From assembly GCF_014873535.1 (NCBI RefSeq), contig NZ_JADBEF010000002.1, positions 57,364-121,363 of the forward strand: a DNA stretch of 64,000 nt, in the 5' to 3' direction. Origin of the DNA: Nonomuraea africana. GTDB taxonomy: Bacteria; Actinomycetota; Actinomycetes; Streptosporangiales; Streptosporangiaceae. This document shows positions 49,633-56,612 of this stretch, one piece after another. How positions within the stretch are numbered: position 1 is the first letter of the stretch; the number at the start of each line of letters is the position of its first letter. Both the position numbers and the translations under genes were made by a program. The notes below the pieces were generated by a model that saw only the letters and a list, made by a program, of their open reading frames with translations, was not told the origin of the DNA and did not search any database.

Positions 49633-51348
49633 TCACACGAGGAGCTGCCAACCCTCTTCGACCGCGGGCTCGTACAGCGCCATCAGCAGCGCCTCACCAC
49701 GGTCAGGAGAGCCGACACCGCGCTTCTTCATGTCCTTCTTCGACTCCACCACGCTGTGCCCCGTCGAGTTCGTGAACAGTTTCGGCCCCGACAACTGAGC
49801 CGCCGCCAGCTCGTCCACCCGGAGCCGCAGCCCCGTCACCCCGTGCTCGTCCGGCCGCAGCATCGTCCGTCCGGCAAGCCACATCTCGTCCCGCTTCCGG
49901 AACGGCCGCAGCGTCGCCTCATCCGGCTCTCGACCAGGCGACTCCGACACCATCACGCCGACGATCTGCGCCTGGTGCCGGCCTTCCTCGCCCCACTGCT
50001 TCAGCAGCGCCACCAGGCCCCAGCCGATACCGTTCTGGTCGATCTTCACCCGGACCGGGTTGGATGTCCCCAGCCGGCGGCGCAGCGCCTCCGCCCGATC
50101 GATGTGCTCGAGCAGGGTCCCGGCCAGTTGGATGTAGTCGGCGTTCTCCGCGCCCGAGCTGGCGTGCTCGACGGTCGCCAGGTCCCCGACGAGGCGGGTG
50201 ATGACGAACTCGTCGCCGCCGTCGACCGCGACGTCGACGCCGAGCCGCACCCACGCGCCTGGCCGCACCAGCCACTCGTCGTGTTCGTCGGGCAGGCCGA
50301 GTCGGTTGAGGGGCAGCATGCTGGCGTCATGCGGCTCGTCCATGTCGACGGCGGCCTGCACCCAGTCGTAGGGGATGACGACGTTGGTGAGCCCCTGCGG
50401 GAACTTCGCCTCGATCTTCGCTCTCACGTAGTTGGACTTGGGCCCGTGGACGCGGATCGTCCGCTCGATCCACTTCCGGTCGACCATGTGCTTGGCGGGG
50501 GAGTGGCCGCCGCCGGGGCAGGACTGGCACTCGCCGAACCACTCTCCGGTCAGGTTCGGGGTGTCGTAGGCGGAGATGGGGATCGTCTCCACATCCTCGT
50601 CCCTGCACAGCTTCTCGAACCACGTGTTCGGCTCGTCGGTCGGAGGGTTGCCGATCGCGATCATCTTCGCGCCGTCACCGACCATGAGACCGGCCAGGTT
50701 GTCGCCGATCGTGTGCGCGATGCCGCCCGCCTCCTCCACCACCAGGAGCAGCTGGTTGGCGTGGATGCCTTGGACCGCGGCCTCGTTGTACGGCGCGGCC
50801 GCGATGCCGTACGCGACGACGGTGTCCAGGCCGTTGGCGTCGGGCAGCTTGTACTGCGCCATGTCGATCGTGCCGGGCAAGCCCGCCCGCGAGTGCGCGG
50901 AGCGGACCTCGCGCCACAACTGGCGGACGACCTGCCGCCACAGCGGCGCAAGACTCACGGTGACCGAGGTGCCGACCGGATGCACGAGGCTGCTCCACAG
51001 CACGAGCTGCCCGCACGAGAACGTCTTGGAGCTGCCGAAGCACGAGGGGACGGCGACCTGCTTGTGGCTGATCAGCGCGCTCATGAACTGGCGCGGCACG
51101 CTCCACACCGCGCTGCCGAGCACCTGCTCACAGAACCCGACCGGATCGTCTACCCACAGCGCGTACGACGTCCCGGCGACCCGGTAGGCGGCCGCGAACA
51201 CCTGCCGCGCCTCGGCGTCGGTCAGCTCCTCAAGCAGAAGCCGCCGCTCGACGGGCGGGAGCTCCATCAGCTCGGTGAACATGGTGGCGGCGAGCTGGGA
51301 GCGCTGGTCGCCTGGCGAGGCGATCGCGCTCGGGGTCACCAGCGCCAC
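49633..51348 (-). CDS. Terminase large subunit
   Basis: 571 residues from ATG. The ATPase part has a deviant P-loop AVPSCFGSSKTFSCGQLVLW (~100), Walker B QLLLVVEEAGG (~200) and the coupling motif AIGNPPTDEPNTWFEKL. The nuclease part has VRLGVDVAVDGGDEFVITR, VRVKIDQNGIGWGL and the final SPDRGEALLMALY, the RNase H-like acidic positions of TerL. It cuts and pumps DNA into the prohead through the portal. An HTH gene that may be the small subunit precedes it. Confidence 0.9.
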   Translation of the reverse strand: MALVTPSAIASPGDQRSQLAATMFTELMELPPVERRLLLEELTDAEARQVFAAAYRVAGTSYALWVDDPVGFCEQVLGSAVWSVPRQFMSALISHKQVAVPSCFGSSKTFSCGQLVLWSSLVHPVGTSVTVSLAPLWRQVVRQLWREVRSAHSRAGLPGTIDMAQYKLPDANGLDTVVAYGIAAAPYNEAAVQGIHANQLLLVVEEAGGIAHTIGDNLAGLMVGDGAKMIAIGNPPTDEPNTWFEKLCRDEDVETIPISAYDTPNLTGEWFGECQSCPGGGHSPAKHMVDRKWIERTIRVHGPKSNYVRAKIEAKFPQGLTNVVIPYDWVQAAVDMDEPHDASMLPLNRLGLPDEHDEWLVRPGAWVRLGVDVAVDGGDEFVITRLVGDLATVEHASSGAENADYIQLAGTLLEHIDRAEALRRRLGTSNPVRVKIDQNGIGWGLVALLKQWGEEGRHQAQIVGVMVSESPGREPDEATLRPFRKRDEMWLAGRTMLRPDEHGVTGLRLRVDELAAAQLSGPKLFTNSTGHSVVESKKDMKKRGVGSPDRGEALLMALYEPAVEEGWQLLV

Positions 51349-51484
51349 GGCGACCCGTCCGGGATGTGTGCCGCTCCGGCGGCTGACAACTCGACACCCT
51401 TGCCCATGGCGGGCACCGGGAGGCGAGAGCAGTCACGCAAGCTGGGCCAGACGATCACGGCCGGACACGATGAAGCCCTGGCCG

Positions 51485-51493
51485 ACTAACGTC
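51485..51493 (-). promoter_or_regulatory. GACGTTAGT motif upstream of the terminase gene
   Basis: Minus-oriented, ~137 bases before the TerL ATG; the least conserved member of the set at its last base. Confidence 0.45.
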
Positions 51494-51517
51494 CAACCAG
51501 GGCTTCGAGAACCTGGA

Positions 51518-52393
51518 CTAGCTGCGAGGCGCGTACCCGTACTGGGTGCCCCACTCGTCTGCTGAGGCGGGCTCGTAGAAGATGCGCCGGCCAAAGTTCG
51601 TCGACACAGGATCCGTCCCCTTGGCCTTGGCTGTGCGCAGCCGCTCCTTGACCGCCTCGTACGGCACACCCCACCGCTCGGCCAGGTCCTTGGCCGCCAG
51701 CCAGTGGAAGCGGTGCTGCACCCACCAGGCCGCGAACTCCTCCTCGTCGACGAGCAGCACCCGGCTGGCCGCAGTCGAGGTGCGCGGCACTCCGAGACTG
51801 TTCTCCCGCGCGTACTCCATCCGGTCCAGGACGCGCTTGTGGCTGACGCCCAACCGCTCGGCCATGACCGCAACCGGCACCATGCCCGCGGACTCCGACG
51901 TGTTGTTGCCGGCGCCAGGCTCGGTGAAGCCCCACTCCTCCGCGTGCTTGAGATCCTTGCCCACCATGACCTTGCCGAGCTCGGTCAGCTCGCCGACGTC
52001 GACGTTGGTCAGCTTCTCGCCGTCGACCGTGGCCTGGGAGAGCGCGAGGACGCCGCGGACGCGGTCCTCTCGGGCCTGCTGCTCCTCGACGCCGATGGCG
52101 GCGATGTCGGCGACCGCCTTCTCAATGACCTTGACGGCGTGCTCGGGTGACCACTGGGGCAGCGTGCTAGGGATGGACGCGTCGGTCAGCATGGCCTGCC
52201 ACGCGTCGCGGCCGATGGCTGCCAGTCTCATTGTCGGCTGGATCTTGCGGTCGTGCCGCATGACGAGGACGAGCGCGCCGAGATTCCTCAGTTGGACGGC
52301 TTTGGCGTGCTTCCTGCGGGCATCCTTGACGATCTTGTGGGCGGCTTTGGTCTGCTCGACGGTCTTGCGGATCTCTCTGCTCAAGGTCTTCAC
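51518..52393 (-). CDS. HTH protein, possible terminase small subunit
   Basis: 291 residues from ATG. A basic N-terminal helix (SREIRKTVEQTKAAHKIVKD) is followed by a helical middle, then two HTH units (VAVMAERLGVSHKRVLDRME and AKDLAERWGVPYEAVKERLR). Position directly before TerL and the DNA-binding layout suggest the small terminase. The early-type promoter in front, rather than a GACGTWAGC element, is odd for a packaging gene, so a regulator is the alternative. Confidence 0.5.
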   Translation of the reverse strand: MKTLSREIRKTVEQTKAAHKIVKDARRKHAKAVQLRNLGALVLVMRHDRKIQPTMRLAAIGRDAWQAMLTDASIPSTLPQWSPEHAVKVIEKAVADIAAIGVEEQQAREDRVRGVLALSQATVDGEKLTNVDVGELTELGKVMVGKDLKHAEEWGFTEPGAGNNTSESAGMVPVAVMAERLGVSHKRVLDRMEYARENSLGVPRTSTAASRVLLVDEEEFAAWWVQHRFHWLAAKDLAERWGVPYEAVKERLRTAKAKGTDPVSTNFGRRIFYEPASADEWGTQYGYAPRS

Positions 52394-52477
52394 TGCGGGT
52401 CCTTATGGGTTCCTGGGGCTTGTATCCTCCCGCGCAAATGATCGGGCGGTGCACGCACTCCCGCGCGTACACCGCCG

Positions 52478-52506
52478 ATTGTAGGGGATGTTTATTCGCT
52501 TGTGAA
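52478..52506 (-). promoter_or_regulatory. Early-type promoter for the HTH gene
   Basis: On the minus strand TTCACA, a 17-base spacer containing AATAAACATCCCC, then TACAAT. It shares the AATAAA-x-ATCCCC-TACA core with the promoters at 55336 and 56236. Confidence 0.6.
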
Positions 52507-52519
52507 CTCTGCGACTCGG

Positions 52520-52954
52520 TCAGGTGCGGGGCCGCGGCATGACCGGGGTAGACGCCGGAACGTCGCTGAGGTCGTAGATGTAGAGGACGAGCCTTCCCTT
52601 CGGGTGGACTTCGCCCAGCTCGGGATAAGGGCCTTCCAGGTACTTGGAGTTGTCGTCGGGGAGGACTCCGGCGTCCACGACGCCGTCGACGACGGCTTTC
52701 CACGAGGGCGCCCAGTTGGCGGGGTCGCGGCGCCGGTTGTCGGGCGGCTCGAACACGCCGACCATGCGGGCCCGCTGCATGGCGGGGATCTTGGCTGCTC
52801 TGGCCAGCCAGCACGCGGTGTCGCGCAGGTTCTTCTTGAGCGGCCGCTGTGCTCTCCAGTGCGTCCGATCGTTGGCGTTGAGGAGCTTCGTGCCGGCGGG
52901 CAATTCGAGGACGTACACGGGCGGCTCGGACGGGCGTTCGGGGTCGGTGGTCAT
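52520..52954 (-). CDS. RusA-family Holliday junction resolvase
   Basis: 144 residues from ATG. It shows the RusA pattern: LPAGTKLLNANDRTHWRAQR near the start, then DNRRRDPANWAPSWKAVVDG and VVDAGVLPDDNSKYLEGPYP. The Asp of RRDPAN and the DD pair are the metal-binding acids. RusA-type enzymes resolve branched phage DNA before packaging. It lies just upstream of the terminase region in a run of small minus-strand genes. Confidence 0.88.
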   Translation of the reverse strand: MTTDPERPSEPPVYVLELPAGTKLLNANDRTHWRAQRPLKKNLRDTACWLARAAKIPAMQRARMVGVFEPPDNRRRDPANWAPSWKAVVDGVVDAGVLPDDNSKYLEGPYPELGEVHPKGRLVLYIYDLSDVPASTPVMPRPRT

Positions 52955-53058
52955 GGTGCTCCCTTGCTGTCGCGGGGTGGGGGTTGGTGGGCTCGCGGGC
53001 GGCGGGATGCGGGTTCCCCGGCGCCGCCCGCGAGCCGGTCACAGGGCCGCAGCGGAGG

Positions 53059-53072
53059 TTTCCATATGGGAA
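53059..53072. repeat. TTYCCATAYGGRAA palindrome, copy 5
   Basis: TTTCCATATGGGAA lies four bases after the stop of the zinc-ribbon gene and ~105 bases upstream of the RusA gene. Right flank AAGTTCC extends the dyad. Confidence 0.65.
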
Positions 53073-53076
53073 GTTC

Positions 53077-53355
53077 CTATGTGGCGAGGAGTTCGAGGCC
53101 GAGCTGGCCGTCGATGGCGGGGATGGGGTGCGGGCTGGGCTGGTGGAGGTGGGCGCAGCGGCAGCCGCACGAGCCGTCGCAGTGCCTGCCGTCGCGCCCG
53201 CACTGGCCGCACATGCCGGTGGCCGCCCACCAGTCCAGGTCTGTGCCGAACTCGACGTGATCGGGGCACGGCTTGTACTCGACGTCGGCTCGGCACAGGT
53301 TGCACACCAGCCGCTGGCCGGGCCGCTCGTCGTCGATGATCGCCTGGTATCTCAC
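53077..53355 (-). CDS. Cys/His-rich zinc-ribbon protein
   Basis: 92 residues from a GTG overlapping the lipoprotein gene's stop. Cysteines occur as CNLC, CPDH, CGQC, CDGSCGCRC, enough for two or more zinc sites. Small Cys-rich proteins of this kind are common in early regions of actinophages. Function unknown. Confidence 0.6.
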   Translation of the reverse strand: MRYQAIIDDERPGQRLVCNLCRADVEYKPCPDHVEFGTDLDWWAATGMCGQCGRDGRHCDGSCGCRCAHLHQPSPHPIPAIDGQLGLELLAT

Positions 53356-53918
53356 CACTGGGCGTTCTCGTCGGGGCGGCCGTCGCCGTCGAGGTCGGCG
53401 GGCTGGCCTTCGGTGGCGTCGGCGGGCAGGGTGCAGCCGTAGGTGTCGGCGTAGCCGACCGGCCACACGTAGACGGGGTAGAAGCCGGGGAAGCCGTCGT
53501 AGTGGCGATAGGTGCCCCGGTGGGTGGGCGGCTTCTGGGTCGGGTAGGTGCGGCTCGGGTCACGCTGGTAGGGGACAGCGGTGCGCGGGACGGCGGGCGG
53601 CCGGTAGGTCGGGACGGTGGTCTTCGCGCTGCTCGGCTGCGCGGGCGTGGTGGGCTTGCTGTGAGGGATGGCGGGCCGCGTCGCCGCGGTGATCGGCCGG
53701 GCGGGCGGGGCGACCGGCTGGCGCTGCGCGGGCTGCGGCTGGCTACCGATGGAGGTCCTGCCCATCGTGTTGCTGTTGCCGGTGGCGGGCTTGGGCGGCG
53801 GGGGGATGGTGGCGGCGCAGGCGGGCGCTTCGCTGCTCGCGCACGCGGTGAGGACGGCGGCGGTCAGCGTGGTCACCAGCACGGTGGCGCGGCCAAGGCC
53901 GGTTCGGTAGGCGGGCAT
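53352..53918 (-). CDS. Phage-encoded lipoprotein
   Basis: About 188 residues from ATG at 53918. The signal peptide (YRTGLGRATVLVTTLTAAVL) ends in the lipobox LTAC. The middle is Pro/Thr-rich and disordered; the end has tyrosine-rich YRHYDGFPGFYPVYVWPVGY and ADLDGDGRPDENAQW, which looks like a calcium-binding loop (DxDxDxxxD). Lipoproteins of phage and plasmids often block DNA entry of relatives. Its place between cytosolic zinc proteins suggests expression from a host-driven early transcript. Confidence 0.65.
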   Translation of the reverse strand: MPAYRTGLGRATVLVTTLTAAVLTACASSEAPACAATIPPPPKPATGNSNTMGRTSIGSQPQPAQRQPVAPPARPITAATRPAIPHSKPTTPAQPSSAKTTVPTYRPPAVPRTAVPYQRDPSRTYPTQKPPTHRGTYRHYDGFPGFYPVYVWPVGYADTYGCTLPADATEGQPADLDGDGRPDENAQW

Positions 53919-53944
53919 GCGGGTCTCCTTCGGGAGTGGGTTGG

Positions 53945-54721
53945 TCAGGCTGCTGAGCGGCTGGTCTTGCGCCGCTCGTACTGGGAGCGTTGGACGGCCT
54001 GCTCGTGGGCGCGGCAGGCGTCGCACGGCGGTTCGCTGAGCTCACGATGCCGCTTGAGCGCGGCCGCGCTCGGGCAAGGGCTTCGCACGCCGGGCGGGCG
54101 CATCCGTCTCGGCTCCGCCCGTTCGGCGGGGATGTGCGGTGTCTGGGGAGCGCCGGGGAGCGGGCGGCCTTCCTCGTCCCAGGTGATCCAGGCGAGAAGC
54201 TCCTCCTCGGTGCGGTCGATGTCGACCATGGCGGCGAGCAGGTAAGGCAGGTTGTCCTGCTCCACCTGCGGCAGGGTCGCCTTGTAGGCGGCGGCTGCGT
54301 CGGGGCCCTGGTCTCGGATCAGGAACGCGAAGTAGGAGGCGACTTTGACCAGGTGCTTGGCGAGACGCTGCCGGTGGTGGGCGTCGGTGAGGTCGAGGTC
54401 CAGACCGGGGATGGCCTGCTGTCGCACGGGAGGTCCCTCACGGTCGCGGGGTTCGGGGGTGTCGCTGGCGGCGGCCATGCGCTTCCTGTGGCGGTAGCGC
54501 TCGATGAGACGCGCGGAGACGCCGAGCTCGAAGGCGATCTTCTGGGCTGTGACGCCGGGCCGGTCGAGTTGCAGGAACCGCGCGTACCGCTCGACGGCAG
54601 GGCGTCGGACGGGCGCGCCGAGGGTGGAGACCACGATCCGGTCATAGTCGGCTCGGCACAGGCCGCGCGAGTGCACGGCTTTCCCGCATCCGGGCTGTGA
54701 GCACGTCCCGTGGTCTCCCAC
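53945..54721 (-). CDS. Zinc-finger protein with HTH, putative regulator
   Basis: 258 residues from a GTG that starts five bases after the upstream stop. The N-terminal zinc knuckle CSQPGCGKAVHSRGLCRADY is a type recurrent in actinomycete phages. An HTH follows (VTAQKIAFELGVSARLIERY), then a helical domain, and a C-terminal CDACRAHEQAVQ. Probably DNA-binding; no family name is certain. Confidence 0.6.
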   Translation of the reverse strand: MGDHGTCSQPGCGKAVHSRGLCRADYDRIVVSTLGAPVRRPAVERYARFLQLDRPGVTAQKIAFELGVSARLIERYRHRKRMAAASDTPEPRDREGPPVRQQAIPGLDLDLTDAHHRQRLAKHLVKVASYFAFLIRDQGPDAAAAYKATLPQVEQDNLPYLLAAMVDIDRTEEELLAWITWDEEGRPLPGAPQTPHIPAERAEPRRMRPPGVRSPCPSAAALKRHRELSEPPCDACRAHEQAVQRSQYERRKTSRSAA

Positions 54722-54725
54722 GGTG

Positions 54726-55259
54726 CTACGGCCTTTCGGCCGGGGCGGGGATGGCGAAACGGAAGACGGCTTCGCCGCACGCGCACTCGATGTCGGGCTG
54801 GCGAGCGTCGTGTGTCCATCCGCCGTGTTCGCCGTGGCCATGCTGGTCAAGCAGGTCCCAGATGATGGCGGGGTCGAGCGGCACGACGGTGGCGGGGCGG
54901 GCGATGGCGGTGGCGGCGTCTGCGATGGCGGCGGCCTGGTTGGCGGTGACGGCGAGGTTGATCTGTCCGATGTCGGCCATGACCTTGCTCAGCATCGAGT
55001 GGTAGGTGCGGAGCCGCGCCGCCCTGCGACCGTTCTCGAGTTCGTCGGTGCCGTCGTAGTCGTTCGTGAGGTCGTCGGTGATGGCGATGCAGGCGAGGGC
55101 GAGCCCGTGCAGGCGGGTGGCCTCCTTGCTGCCCGCCACTGAGATGGGGATAGCCCAGTCAGCGAGGCGGGGGATCGCGGTCCCGAGGGGGATGGGGAGC
55201 AGGTGGACGTCGTCGGAGTGGGTGTCGGGCGCGTCGACGGACGTGTTGGTGGGGGTCAC
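54726..55259 (-). CDS. Hypothetical protein of the right early operon
   Basis: 177 residues from GTG at 55259, with AGGAGAAAGG upstream. Helical middle (LHGLALACIAITDDLTNDYD, MLSKVMADIGQINLAVTANQ) and a final CACG-containing part. First gene of the minus-strand operon driven by the promoter at 55336. No family recognised. Confidence 0.6.
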   Translation of the reverse strand: MTPTNTSVDAPDTHSDDVHLLPIPLGTAIPRLADWAIPISVAGSKEATRLHGLALACIAITDDLTNDYDGTDELENGRRAARLRTYHSMLSKVMADIGQINLAVTANQAAAIADAATAIARPATVVPLDPAIIWDLLDQHGHGEHGGWTHDARQPDIECACGEAVFRFAIPAPAERP

Positions 55260-55335
55260 CAGTGGGGCCTTTCTCCTGGGGCGAGGGTTGAGCGTGTGCC
55301 GGGGAGGACCGCAACCACTCCGGCACACACGTAGA

Positions 55336-55364
55336 AGTGTAGGGGATATTTATCGTTTGCGCTA
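55336..55364 (-). promoter_or_regulatory. Early-type promoter for the right early operon
   Basis: On the minus strand the core is AACGATAAATATCCCCTACA. TACACT is the -10; TAGCGC 17 bases before it is a poor -35, so activation may be needed. TAAATATCCCCTACACTT is identical to the element at 56247-56265. Confidence 0.6.
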
Positions 55365-55427
55365 CCGGTGAATCGGTCACACAGAAGGGGGCTCTCGTCC
55401 ACGCCGGGAGACAAGCAGAACCAGTCG

Positions 55428-55436
55428 CTAACGTCG
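55428..55436 (-). promoter_or_regulatory. GACGTTAGC motif before the right early operon
   Basis: Minus-oriented copy ~170 bases before the first gene and upstream of the early-type promoter. If functional, it would let the same operon be read late as well. Confidence 0.45.
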
Positions 55437-55557
55437 CATCGGTCAGGTCGGCGCGGCCTCGAACAGGCGTCACAGCCACTAACAGCCAGCGCAATCATGG
55501 CCTGAACTGCGTAAACAACATTAGCGGGCTTGCGGCAAATCAAAATAGACAAATATC

Positions 55558-55598
55558 GTCTAGTCGAACTAGACAAAGATGTGACGGCGGGCTACAGT
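55558..55598 (+). promoter_or_regulatory. Promoter and operator of the HicB-like gene
   Basis: TAGACA (55570) and TACAGT (55593) are 17 bases apart; transcription would begin at about the ATG (55605), giving a leaderless mRNA. GTCTAG-TCGAA-CTAGAC (55558-55574) is a perfect dyad overlapping the -35. The other parts of the 345-base gap 55260-55604 hold the two minus-strand elements above. Confidence 0.65.
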
Positions 55599-55604
55599 CC
55601 ATCC

Positions 55605-56075
55605 ATGACCTCTCGCCACGAACTGATCTTCGACCAGCCGGACATCCCCCAGGACTTCGACGACACCGAGCCTGAGATCGTCGCGACCACCTACCTCGCC
55701 ACCGCCACGCGCACCGGCAAGTACTGGACCGCGACCGTCCACGGCCTCCCGGACCGCCACAACCTTCAGGTCCAGGGCGCGACCTGGAAAGAGACCAAGA
55801 GCAACGTCCTCGACCGCACCGTCGATCTGCTCGGCTCCGACGCCGGCGTCGTGGGCGTTCTCCTCGTCCCCGCCGACACGGAGGAGGCGAGCGCCCTGGA
55901 GGCAGTCCGTGACGCACGCGCCGCGCGTCTCCTCGCGGAGCAAGCCGAGCGTGACGCCGTCCGGGCGGCCGCCCAGACCCTTCTCGACCGCGGCTGGTCC
56001 ACGCGTGATGCGGGTAGCGCGCTGGGCCTGTCCCATCAGCGCATCTCTCAGCTCGCTCCGCGCGTCAACGCGTAA
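55605..56075 (+). CDS. HicB-like protein with C-terminal helix-turn-helix
   Basis: 156 residues from ATG at 55605. The N-terminal half has the HicB-type fold (YLATATRTGKYWTATVHGLP, DRHNLQVQGATWKETKSNVL), and a C-terminal HTH follows an Ala/Arg helix (DRGWSTRDAGSALGLSHQRI). HicB-like antitoxins repress their own promoter, and a dyad overlaps its -35. No HicA-like toxin gene lies beside it, so it is a solitary regulator rather than a complete toxin-antitoxin pair. Confidence 0.65.
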   Translation: MTSRHELIFDQPDIPQDFDDTEPEIVATTYLATATRTGKYWTATVHGLPDRHNLQVQGATWKETKSNVLDRTVDLLGSDAGVVGVLLVPADTEEASALEAVRDARAARLLAEQAERDAVRAAAQTLLDRGWSTRDAGSALGLSHQRISQLAPRVNA

Positions 56076-56158
56076 GATCCGAACGTTCCCATTCCTGTCT
56101 GGCTGGGACAGCCGCTGCCTCTCGGACTGACCACCCGAACGCACGAGGCGGCGAAGGC

Positions 56159-56187
56159 GGCCCCTCCGGCTACGTGCCGGAGGGGCC
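56159..56187 (+). terminator. Intrinsic terminator after the HicB-like gene
   Basis: GGCCCCTCCGGC pairs perfectly with GCCGGAGGGGCC around TACGT, followed by TTCGTT. Confidence 0.85.
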
Positions 56188-56235
56188 TTCGTTATGCCCT
56201 TTGACCTGGCCCGCCGATTCGGTGGTCCATCTCCA

Positions 56236-56264
56236 TTGCCAACCGAGTAAATATCCCCTACACT
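56236..56264 (+). promoter_or_regulatory. Early-type promoter for a 48-aa gene
   Basis: TTGCCA, 17 bases, TACACT: the best-formed member of the TAAATATCCCCTACACTT class. A perfect palindrome ACACTTTTAAGTGT covers the start point. Confidence 0.75.
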
Positions 56265-56323
56265 TTTAAGTGTCGGGTTGGTCGCCCGACAGGCCCAACA
56301 GCCCAGACAGGAAAAGGGAGAAC

Positions 56324-56470
56324 ATGCCGAACAAGAAGACGAAGAAGAGCGAGTGCCAGGTCTGCGCCGCCCCGATCAACGCTCCGGTCGGCTCGAAGGT
56401 CACGCACAATGACCCGAGCACGGGCAAGCGGTGCGCGGGTAGCAGCGTCAGCACCGGTCACGCCTTCTAA
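56324..56470 (+). CDS. Small zinc-knuckle protein (48 aa)
   Basis: ATG with GAAAAGGGAG upstream, the clearest ribosome site in the region. Lys-rich start (MPNKKTKKSE), then CQVCAAPINAP and a late Cys (KRCAGSS). With its own promoter and terminator it forms a single-gene unit that should be strongly expressed. A host-takeover peptide is possible; the function is unknown. Confidence 0.7.
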   Translation: MPNKKTKKSECQVCAAPINAPVGSKVTHNDPSTGKRCAGSSVSTGHAF

Positions 56471-56479
56471 GCTCGAAGG

Positions 56480-56513
56480 AAGTGCCTCCCGTCCCTCGGG
56501 GTGGGAGGCACTT
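56480..56513 (+). terminator. Intrinsic terminator after the 48-aa gene
   Basis: AAGTGCCTCCC pairs with GGGAGGCACTT around a 12-base loop; TTT ends the right arm. Confidence 0.85.
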
Positions 56514-56521
56514 TCCCGCCC

Positions 56522-56576
56522 TTGGGGAGGAATAGAACGCTCAGTAGCGCCAGGGTGTGCAGGAAACTGCACACCC
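56522..56576. repeat. Left copy of a ~55-bp inverted repeat with GAAA hairpin
   Basis: GGGTGTGCAG-GAAA-CTGCACACCC is a ten-bp stem with a four-base loop, at the inner end of a sequence repeated in inverted orientation at 57426. Outside the hairpin, about 40 bases match at roughly five in six positions. Confidence 0.65.
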
Positions 56577-56612
56577 GTTTGCGTCTGGCAGCGGCTATGG
56601 GAGCGGCGCAGC

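Noticed and set aside
51518..52393. Firm call of terminase small subunit
   Set aside because: Only position and HTH units support it and its promoter is of the early type, so it was left as possible.
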